From contig DATKKF010000050.1 in the NCBI GenBank assembly GCA_035543115.1, positions 4,892 to 68,891 on the forward strand: DNA of 64,000 nucleotides, read 5' to 3'. The DNA is from RPRB01 sp035543115. GTDB lineage: Bacteria > Myxococcota > Myxococcia > Myxococcales > Myxococcaceae. Shown one piece after another: positions 34,620 through 40,541 of this stretch. The position numbers were made by a program, and so were the translations under genes. How positions within the stretch are numbered: position 1 is the first letter of the stretch; every line of letters starts with the position of its first letter. Below the pieces are notes generated by a model that saw nothing but the letters and a program-made list of their open reading frames with translations, did no database searches and was not told the DNA's origin.

Positions 34620-36175
34620 GCGGGGCGGGGCGCATCCTCACCGGCCGCGACCATACGGTGAACACCACCCTCCACTGCGACGTGGTGGTGGTGGGGTCGG
34701 GCGCGGGGGGCTCGGTGCTGGCCGAGCGGCTCACCGCGCGCGGGCTCGGGGTGGTGCTCCTGGAGGAGGGTGGGCACTGGACGAAGCGCAGCTTCGACGG
34801 GCGCGAGGACCACTCCTATCCGCGGCTGTACCAGGAGATGGGCAACCGGGCGACGGACGACCAATCGGTGCTCATCCTCCAGGGCCGGAGCGTGGGCGGC
34901 GGGACCACGGTGAACTGGTGCACCTCCTTCCGCACCCCGCGGGAGGTGCTCGAGCGCTGGCGGGACCAGCACGGGGTGAAGGGTCTGACCGAGGAGGCCC
35001 TGGTTCCCCACTGGGAGGCGATCGAGAAGCGGCTGCACATCGCCGAGTGGCCGCTGGAGCGGATGAACGACAACAACCGCGTGCTCTGGGACGGGTGCGG
35101 CAAGCTCGGGTACGCCCGCGGGCTGGTCCGGCGGAACGTGAACAACTGCGCCGGCCTCGGCTACTGCGGCCTGGGCTGCCCGCTCGACGCCAAGATGTCG
35201 ATGCTGGTGACGCTGATTCCCGACGCGGTGGAGAAGGGGCTGACGGTGCAGGCCAACGCCTCGGTGCGCCGGCTCCTGGTCGGCAACCGGCGGGTCGGCG
35301 GGGTGGAGGCGGTGCTGCTCGACCCGGAGACGGACGCGCCCACCGGGGTGACTCTCACGGTGATGGCGAAGACGGTGGCGGTGTGCGGCGGGGCCATCAA
35401 CTCGCCCGCGCTGCTGCTCCGCTCGGGGCTGGACGGGAACGGGAACGTCGGCAAGCGCTTCTTCCTGCACCCGGTGGTCATCATGAGCGCGCTGATGCCC
35501 GAGCCGGTGGTGCCCTGGAGCGGCGCCCCCCAGGCGGCTTACTCGCGGCACTTCATCGAGCGGGGGCCGGGGAAGGTGGGCTTCCTGCTCGAGGTCCCTC
35601 CCATCATGCCGCTCATCGCCGCCACGGTGTTTCCCGGCACCGGTGAGCAGCTCCAGACGCTGATGGAGCAGCTCCCCTACATCCAGAGCACCATCGCCAT
35701 CTGCCACGACGGGTTGCTGCCGGACGACGTGGGCGGGACGGTGAAGCTCCGCGAGCCGACCGAGCGGCGGGTGTCGATCGACTACCCGCTCCGGCCCTTC
35801 CACTTCGAGGCCTTCCGTGCCGCGTGCAAGGAGATGGCGCGGATCCAGTTCGCCGCCGGGGCGCGCGAGGTGCGCTCGCTGCACGCCCGGCCGGTGCGGA
35901 TCGAGCGGGCCTCGGACGTCGACGCGGCGCTGGACTCGGCGCCCTGGGAGGCGGGCCGGGTGCGGGTGGCCACCGCGCACCAGATGGGCGGCTGTGCCAT
36001 GGGCGGCGACCCGCGCACCTCGGTTGTGGACAGCACCCTTCGCTACCACGGGATGGACAACCTCTTCGTGGTGGACGGCTCGGTGTTCCCCACCTCGCTG
36101 GGCGTCAATCCCCAGGAGACGATCTTCGGCGTCGCCCGCTGGGCGAGTCAGTTCGTCGCCGCGGCGACGGGCTGA
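34616..36175 (+). CDS. GMC-family FAD oxidoreductase
   Basis: A 519-residue flavoprotein of the glucose-methanol-choline family, large subunit of a Tat-exported dehydrogenase. FAD-binding GSGAGGS near residue 28, VGGGTTVNWCTSFR near residue 100 and the C-terminal VVDGSVFPTSLGVNPQETIFGVA are visible. Catalytic-region histidine sits in TAHQMGGCAMG. No export signal of its own. The substrate class could be a long-chain alcohol, sugar or cyclitol. A terminator-like 13-bp stem follows 90 nt downstream. Confidence 0.9.
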   Translation: MSGAGRILTGRDHTVNTTLHCDVVVVGSGAGGSVLAERLTARGLGVVLLEEGGHWTKRSFDGREDHSYPRLYQEMGNRATDDQSVLILQGRSVGGGTTVNWCTSFRTPREVLERWRDQHGVKGLTEEALVPHWEAIEKRLHIAEWPLERMNDNNRVLWDGCGKLGYARGLVRRNVNNCAGLGYCGLGCPLDAKMSMLVTLIPDAVEKGLTVQANASVRRLLVGNRRVGGVEAVLLDPETDAPTGVTLTVMAKTVAVCGGAINSPALLLRSGLDGNGNVGKRFFLHPVVIMSALMPEPVVPWSGAPQAAYSRHFIERGPGKVGFLLEVPPIMPLIAATVFPGTGEQLQTLMEQLPYIQSTIAICHDGLLPDDVGGTVKLREPTERRVSIDYPLRPFHFEAFRAACKEMARIQFAAGAREVRSLHARPVRIERASDVDAALDSAPWEAGRVRVATAHQMGGCAMGGDPRTSVVDSTLRYHGMDNLFVVDGSVFPTSLGVNPQETIFGVARWASQFVAAATG

Positions 36176-36265
36176 ACAGGTCGCGCGCTCGGAGGCTCGT
36201 TCCGTCCTCTCCGAGGCTGCCAGCTCGAGCGCGCGCAACGCCCGTCGGAGCGCGTTCAGAAGACG

Positions 36266-36305
36266 CCGAGGCCCGGGGACGGTCGCGGTCGCCCCCGGGC
36301 CTCGG
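36266..36305 (+). terminator. strong 13-bp stem-loop, likely bidirectional terminator
   Basis: CCGAGGCCCGGGG (36266-36278) pairs perfectly with CCCCGGGCCTCGG (36293-36305) around a 14-nt loop. It lies between the GMC gene and the convergent microprotein gene. There is no T-run on either side, so termination may be factor-assisted. A second, weaker CTCGGAG/CTCCGAG pair lies just upstream near 36188. Confidence 0.6.
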
Positions 36306-36449
36306 GTGGCAGCCGTTGCCGGCCGCTTCTTGAAAAATGGGGTCCCGGAGTGCGGCGGTCTCCCCACCAATTCGAGCGCAGGAGGGGACAGGGGTCTGCG
36401 CTTCGTTCCGCCGCCTCCGGGGTTCCCCCCCGAGGTTCCCGCTCTCCGT

Positions 36450-36626
36450 TCAGGCCCTCGGACCGCCCACCTGGGCGGTGTGGTTGGTGTAGTTGTCGAT
36501 CAGCACGGCGCTCGCACCCACATACCCGGCGACGAGCAGCACGCCACTGAGGAGGAAGGGGATCGGGCTCCAGCGGCGGGAGGAGCGGAACAGCTGGGGA
36601 TTGGAGCTGGTGGTCTCGGGCTTCAT
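36450..36626 (-). CDS. single-span membrane microprotein 1, sigma-54-controlled
   Basis: A 58-residue protein of unknown function. A polar, Ser/Arg-rich head (about residues 1-22, with FRSSRRWSP) is followed by one hydrophobic span (FLLSGVLLVAGYVGASAVLI) and a short tail with NYTNHT. ATG at 36626 is chosen because GGAGGA lies 5-6 nt upstream and the frame upstream is poorer. A candidate sigma-54 promoter at 36663-36679 ends 37 nt upstream. The GY-x3-SA-x-LI-xD motif is shared with microproteins 2 and 4. Confidence 0.7.
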   Translation of the reverse strand: MKPETTSSNPQLFRSSRRWSPIPFLLSGVLLVAGYVGASAVLIDNYTNHTAQVGGPRA

Positions 36627-36662
36627 GGCGTCCTCCGGTGTCTCTCGACGAGGGAGGGACAC

Positions 36663-36679
36663 TGCAGCGGCGATGCCAG
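36663..36679 (-). promoter_or_regulatory. sigma-54 (-24/-12) promoter of microprotein 1
   Basis: On the minus strand CTGGCA and TGCA are separated so that GG and GC are exactly 12 bp apart, the sigma-54 spacing. Transcription would begin near 36652, giving a 26-nt leader containing the GGAGGA site. Confidence 0.6.
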
Positions 36680-36749
36680 CCGGGACCGGTGGGGCAGCCC
36701 TGGCGTTTCGGGCAGTTGGGGGCCGCCGGCGTCGGCGCCGATTGCTCCT

Positions 36750-36780
36750 GATGTGACACTGCCGGTCTCGGATGTGGCAC
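36750..36780. repeat. direct repeat GATGTGRCAC, 21-bp spacing
   Basis: GATGTGACAC at 36750 and GATGTGGCAC at 36771 are identical at nine of ten positions and start exactly 21 bp (two helical turns) apart, about 75-100 bp upstream of the microprotein 1 promoter. That position suits an enhancer-type activator site. Chance occurrence cannot be excluded. Confidence 0.4.
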
Positions 36781-36846
36781 CCGATGCAACGGGGCGGAGG
36801 CGCGGTGTCCCCGGCTGCTGCCCGTGGGGCGCGCGCGCTGCCCCGA

Positions 36847-36902
36847 AGACACGACGGCCCGGGACGTGGGATGTCCCGGGCCGCGCACGTCTGGTCGTGT
36901 CT
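36847..36902 (-). terminator. nested stem-loop downstream of microprotein 2
   Basis: An outer stem AGACACGAC/GTCGTGTCT (9 bp) encloses a perfect 10-11 bp GGCCCGGGAC/GTCCCGGGCC hairpin with a 7-nt loop. It starts 22 nt beyond the stop codon of microprotein 2 and probably ends or stabilises its transcript. The T-run is weak, so factor-assisted termination is possible. Confidence 0.55.
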
Positions 36903-36924
36903 GCCACCAGCGGTGGCGTTCGGT

Positions 36925-37089
36925 CTAGGAGACCTGCACGGACGCCGACGGCGCCGCCGAGTAGTCGCGGATGAGCACCGCGGCGCTGCCGAAGTAGCCG
37001 AGCACCAGGAAGATTCCCAGCAGGAGCCCGTGCGAGCGACGGCGTGAGGTCTGGAAGAGGGGGGAAACGGACTCGGTCTGGGCGCTCAT
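36925..37089 (-). CDS. single-span membrane microprotein 2, sigma-54-controlled
   Basis: A 54-residue protein of unknown function, with a polar head containing SPLFQTSRRRS, one hydrophobic span (GLLLGIFLVLGYFGSAAVLI) and a short RDYSAAP tail. ATG at 37089 is preceded by a purine-rich AGGAGAGAAG. It resembles microprotein 1 in both head (SP-LF-x2-SRR-S) and span (GYFGSAAVLIRDY against GYVGASAVLIDNY), so the two are paralogues. A candidate sigma-54 promoter lies 46 nt upstream. Confidence 0.72.
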   Translation of the reverse strand: MSAQTESVSPLFQTSRRRSHGLLLGIFLVLGYFGSAAVLIRDYSAAPSASVQVS

Positions 37090-37134
37090 CGTCTTCTCTC
37101 CTGCGGGCGGCGGCATCGCCTGCCCCTGTCCGTG

Positions 37135-37151
37135 TGCAGCGCGCGTGCCGG
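37135..37151 (-). promoter_or_regulatory. sigma-54 (-24/-12) promoter of microprotein 2
   Basis: Minus-strand GGCACG and TGCA with GG and GC exactly 12 bp apart. Predicted start near 37125, about 36 nt before the ATG. Confidence 0.6.
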
Positions 37152-37258
37152 CCTCGGGGGCGCGTGGTTGCAGGGTCTTCCGCGGGCGGCCCCCTGGGGC
37201 CGTTGCGGCGGCGGCGACGGCCGTGCCAGAAATGGAACGGTCCCGTGCAACGGGCTGC

Positions 37259-38671
37259 TCAGTCCCGGACGTGGTGCCGCTTGATGAGCCGGTAGAGGTG
37301 CACCCGGTCGATGTCCGCCGAGGCCGCGGCCTGGGACACCTTCCCCCCATGCAGCTGGAGCAGCGCCTCCACGTACTGCCGCTCGAAGGCGTCGAGCGCC
37401 CGTCGCCGGGCCTCGGGGTAGGGCACCCGCGCATCGATGGTGGTCGGAGCGTCCCCGGGCGGCCGGGAGGTCTCCTCGCCCTCGCCCGGGAGCAGGGTTT
37501 CCTGGAGCACCATGCACCGCTCGAGGTGATTCCGGAGCTCGCGGACGTTGCCTGGCCAGGCGGCCCGCTGGAGCTGGGCGACGAAGGCGGGGTCGAGCAG
37601 GGTGGCCTTCACCCGCGCGTCCGCGCCGAGGCCGCTGATCAGCTTCTCGACGATGAGCGGCATGTCCTCCGAGCGCTGGCGGAGGGGCGGGAGCGGGATC
37701 TTCACCACTGCCAGGCGGAAGTAGAGGTCCGAGCGAAAGCGGCCTGCGTTCACCTCGGCGCGGAGATCGCGGTTGGTGGCGGTGATGATCCGGACGTCCA
37801 CCGGGGTATAGGTGTTGGTCCCCAGCCGGCGGATCTCCCGGGCCTCGAGCACGCGGAGCAGCTTCGGCTGGAGCTCGAGCGGCAGCTCGCCGATCTCGTC
37901 GAGGAAGACGGTGCCGCCCCGGGCCTCCTCGAACACACCCACCCGGCGGGTCATCGCCCCGGTGAAGGCGCCCTTCTCGTGCCCGAAGAGCTCCGACTCG
38001 AGGAGGTTGGGCGGCATCGCCCCGCAGTCCACCACCAGGAAGGCGTGGTCTCGCCGGCTCGACTGGCGGTGGATGGACTCCGCCGCCTGGCTCTTGCCGG
38101 TCCCGGTCTCGCCCTCGAGGAGCACGGTGACGTCCGAGGCCGACGCCCGCTCCATCAGGGCGAAGCTCATCCGCGCCGCCACCGAGCTGCCCACCAGCGA
38201 GCCGAACCGCGGGTGCTCCGACATCTGGAGCCGGGTCTTCTCCCCCGACAGCTCGAACCTCAGGCCCACCCGGCCGAGCTGCAGGAGGCTCCCGTTGCGG
38301 ACTGCCGCTTCCTTCACCAGCACGCCGTCGAGGACGGTGCCGTTGCGGCTCCCGAGGTCCTTGGCCCAGACGCCCTTGTCATCCACCAGGAGCTCGCAGT
38401 GGAAGCGGGACACCGTGCGCTCGTCGAGGAGCACGTCGTTCAGCGGGTGGCTCCCGATGGAGGTGCGCTCGCCCGTGGACTCGAAGCTCTGTCCCGCGCC
38501 GGGCCCATCCACCACGCGGAGCCGGAAGCGGCGGACGTCCGGCACCAGGCTCGGGCGGCTGACACCAAAGGTGGCAGTGGCGTGCGCGTCCCGTTCGGGC
38601 GGCGGCGCCGGTTCTCCGCTGCCCACCTCGTCAGGAACGTCTCGCTCTCTGTCGCGACCCGGCATCCGCAT
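37259..38671 (-). CDS. FHA-domain sigma-54-dependent transcriptional activator
   Basis: A 470-residue enhancer-binding protein. The N-terminal FHA domain (about residues 45-120; SIGSHPLNDVLLDERTVSRFHCEL, then DLGSRNGT) reads phosphothreonine and replaces the usual response-regulator receiver. The AAA+ domain (about 150-385) has Walker A GETGTGKS, the sigma-54-contact loop GAFTGA, Walker B GGTVFLDEIGELPL and the arginine-finger region. A Fis-type HTH ends the protein (GGKVSQAAASADIDRVHLYRLIKRH). ATG at 38671 or 38665 starts it. Because GAFTGA is intact it should activate sigma-54, and four sigma-54 promoters lie around it. FHA sensing implies a Ser/Thr kinase partner elsewhere. Confidence 0.93.
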   Translation of the reverse strand: MRMPGRDRERDVPDEVGSGEPAPPPERDAHATATFGVSRPSLVPDVRRFRLRVVDGPGAGQSFESTGERTSIGSHPLNDVLLDERTVSRFHCELLVDDKGVWAKDLGSRNGTVLDGVLVKEAAVRNGSLLQLGRVGLRFELSGEKTRLQMSEHPRFGSLVGSSVAARMSFALMERASASDVTVLLEGETGTGKSQAAESIHRQSSRRDHAFLVVDCGAMPPNLLESELFGHEKGAFTGAMTRRVGVFEEARGGTVFLDEIGELPLELQPKLLRVLEAREIRRLGTNTYTPVDVRIITATNRDLRAEVNAGRFRSDLYFRLAVVKIPLPPLRQRSEDMPLIVEKLISGLGADARVKATLLDPAFVAQLQRAAWPGNVRELRNHLERCMVLQETLLPGEGEETSRPPGDAPTTIDARVPYPEARRRALDAFERQYVEALLQLHGGKVSQAAASADIDRVHLYRLIKRHHVRD

Positions 38672-38808
38672 CCGTGAACCTACCTGGACCACACACCCAA
38701 GGCGACGCCGTGACCCGCTGCGCAACGCCGATCTTGCTGGTGTGGCCCCGGGCGCAACGCGGGCAAGGCGAGAGCTTAGTAAAATCGAGGCCTTGGGACG
38801 TTTTGGCG

Positions 38809-38825
38809 CTGGCCTCGGGGGTGCA
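38809..38825 (+). promoter_or_regulatory. sigma-54 (-24/-12) promoter of microprotein 3
   Basis: CTGGCC and GTGCA with GG and GC 12 bp apart on the plus strand. Predicted start near 38837, about 48 nt before the ATG. It has three mismatches around the middle of the -24 element, so it is weaker than the others. Confidence 0.45.
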
Positions 38826-38884
38826 CTGCGGTCTTGGCGTGGCCGGCGATCGACCGTCGGCCGACCCTTCGACCGGAGAACGTC

Positions 38885-39073
38885 ATGAAGACCTCGGAGA
38901 CCTCGCAGACCTCGTTGAAGTCCTTCGAGCGGATCGCTCGCGCGCGTGGACTGGGCTCGCTTGCCGTGGGCGGGCTGATCGTCGCCATCTGGCTGGGTGG
39001 GCACGGCGCGCTCTACAGCGCCTACCGCGTCACCAGCACGCACGCGCCGGCGGTGGTCGCCGAGGCCAACTAG
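38885..39073 (+). CDS. single-span membrane microprotein 3, sigma-54-controlled
   Basis: A 62-residue protein of unknown function: a Ser/Thr/Arg-rich head, one hydrophobic span (LGSLAVGGLIVAIWLGGHGAL) and a tail containing YRVTSTHAPAVV. ATG at 38885 has GGAGA 6-9 nt upstream. It is the most divergent of the four small proteins but shares size, topology, position and promoter type. It is transcribed away from the FHA activator, which starts 214 nt upstream on the other strand. Confidence 0.68.
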   Translation: MKTSETSQTSLKSFERIARARGLGSLAVGGLIVAIWLGGHGALYSAYRVTSTHAPAVVAEAN

Positions 39074-39081
39074 GGACAAGG

Positions 39082-39113
39082 GAGGGGCGTCGGCCGGGAC
39101 CCGGTCACCCCTC
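39082..39113. terminator. stem-loop between convergent microproteins 3 and 4
   Basis: GAGGGG and CCCCTC form a 6-bp outer stem around an inner CCGGG/CCCGG pair. It lies 9 nt after the stop of microprotein 3 and 21 nt beyond the stop of the convergent microprotein 4 gene, so it may serve both. Confidence 0.45.
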
Positions 39114-39134
39114 ATCGACCCATGCGCGCCGGAC

Positions 39135-39314
39135 CTACCTCGCGCGCACCAGGATGGTGGTCTCACCCGCGAGCGGCGGCGGCCCCGACCGGGCGAAGTC
39201 CTGCATCAACGCCGCGGACAGCAGGAAGTACGCGAGGATCAGCGTCGCGCCGAGCAGCAGCCCGGGCTCGCCGAACGCCACCGCGCGGGGTGCAACGAAG
39301 AGCTGTGCCTGCAT
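39135..39314 (-). CDS. single-span membrane microprotein 4, sigma-54-controlled
   Basis: A 59-residue protein of unknown function. Its span (GLLLGATLILAYFLLSAALM) is followed by QDFARSGPPPLAG. The stretch AYFLLSAALMQDF aligns with GYVGASAVLIDNY and GYFGSAAVLIRDY of microproteins 1 and 2. ATG at 39314 has GGAG 8 nt upstream. A near-consensus sigma-54 promoter lies 49 nt upstream. The convergent microprotein 3 gene ends 61 nt away. Confidence 0.7.
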   Translation of the reverse strand: MQAQLFVAPRAVAFGEPGLLLGATLILAYFLLSAALMQDFARSGPPPLAGETTILVRAR

Positions 39315-39362
39315 GGTGGACTCCGTTCCGGCGCGACCTCGGTCGGTGAGCCGCGTCGAGAC

Positions 39363-39379
39363 TGCACCGGCAGTGCCAG
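39363..39379 (-). promoter_or_regulatory. sigma-54 (-24/-12) promoter of microprotein 4, near consensus
   Basis: Minus-strand CTGGCACTG and GGTGCA: the whole YTGGCAC half is exact and the TGCA half is intact at the right spacing. It is the best sigma-54 match I found in the window. Predicted start near 39352, about 38 nt before the ATG. Confidence 0.72.
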
Positions 39380-39500
39380 GGCCGCCCGGTCGGCAGGACA
39401 ACCCCGCGCGCCCCGCGCCCGTGGCCCCTCGAGGCAGGCGCCCTCGCTCCAGGTCGTCCGTGGTCGCTGGGTCCGCGCCGGCGGATCACCCGCCTGCGGC

Positions 39501-40541
39501 TCAGCTCCTTCTCAGCGCTGCCAGCCGGCCCTTGGTCCCGGGCCAGTGCTTCTCCGGCATCCGCGCGAGGAGATCCAGCACCGTGTCCCGCAGCGTTTCT
39601 TGAGGATCGCGCGCGACGAAGCCCAGCTCGTGCTCGGCCTTCCGCGCATCCACCCAGAACCAGTGCTCGGCGATGTCCACGCTGGCCGCGTCGAGCGCCG
39701 GCGCTCGCCCGCGCGCCTCGGCCAGCTTCTCCAGCAGCTTCGCCCCGGCCACCTTGACCTTCGAGGGGAGCCGGAGTCGCGGCGCAGGGACGCCGGAGAG
39801 GCGCTCCAGCCGGCCGAAGAACTCGGACATCGACATGTTGACGCCGAGGAGGTGCTTGCCGCCGACCTCGCCCTGGTCCAGCGCGGCCACGAACGCCTCC
39901 GCCGCATCGCGCACGTCGACGAAGCTGATGCCGCCGCCGGGCATCGCCGGGAGGTCGCGCTGGAGGAACTTCATCACCGTCCAGGTGGACGACAGCCGCT
40001 CGTCCCCGGGCCCCAGCAGCAGGCTGGGGTTGAGCACCACCACCGGGAGCCGGTGCTTGCTGCCGTGCTCGAGGACCAGCTTCTCCTCGTAGATCTTCGA
40101 GAGGTAGTAGGGCCAGCGGCCGACGACCTCGACGGGCGGAAGGTCCTCCTCGGTCGCCACCCGCTCGGTGCGCGACACCGCGATGGTCCCGCTGGTCGAG
40201 GCGAGCACCATCCGCTCGAGGCGCCCGCGCGCCCGCGCCTCCTCCAGGAGCCCGCGCGTCCCCGCCACGTGCAGCCGGTACATCGCCGGGCCGTCCGCGG
40301 GATCGAACGAGACCATCCCCGCCAGGTGGTACAGGACCTCCACGCCGTCGAGCGCCCGCTTCAGCGCCGCCCGGTCCCCGAGGTCTCCCTGGACGAACTC
40401 GCCGTGGTCCAGCAGCTCCGCTCCCGGCGCGCTCCGGCCCAGCATCCGCACCCGGTGCCCCGCCGCCGCCAGCCGCGGGACCAGCGCCTTCCCGAGGAAG
40501 CCGGTGGCGCCGGTGACCAGGATGCTCCGGCCGCCGCTCAC
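39501..40541 (-). CDS. extended SDR (NAD-dependent epimerase/dehydratase-like)
   Basis: A 346-residue NAD(P)-binding protein. Rossmann motif TGATGFLGK near residue 10, the catalytic Tyr-Lys in WPYYLSKIYEEK, and PSLLLGPGD (family NPS region) fit the extended SDR or dihydroflavonol-reductase-like group. It overlaps the ElbD-like gene by 4 nt (40538-40541) and is the last gene of that operon, so a reductase or epimerase step on the same lipid product is likely. The exact substrate is unknown. Confidence 0.87.
   Translation of the reverse strand: MSGGRSILVTGATGFLGKALVPRLAAAGHRVRMLGRSAPGAELLDHGEFVQGDLGDRAALKRALDGVEVLYHLAGMVSFDPADGPAMYRLHVAGTRGLLEEARARGRLERMVLASTSGTIAVSRTERVATEEDLPPVEVVGRWPYYLSKIYEEKLVLEHGSKHRLPVVVLNPSLLLGPGDERLSSTWTVMKFLQRDLPAMPGGGISFVDVRDAAEAFVAALDQGEVGGKHLLGVNMSMSEFFGRLERLSGVPAPRLRLPSKVKVAGAKLLEKLAEARGRAPALDAASVDIAEHWFWVDARKAEHELGFVARDPQETLRDTVLDLLARMPEKHWPGTKGRLAALRRS

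Noticed and set aside
36775..36789. Plus-strand TGGCACCCGATGCA as a fifth sigma-54 promoter
   Set aside because: GG and GC are 10 bp apart, two short of the required 12, and no plus-strand gene follows.
36786..38759. GCAACG hexamers near the microprotein promoters as a shared activator site
   Set aside because: The hexamer occurs at 36786, 37247, 38722 and 38754, with an inverted copy at 37201, but not near the best promoter at 39363, and it also occurs elsewhere. Too common to claim.
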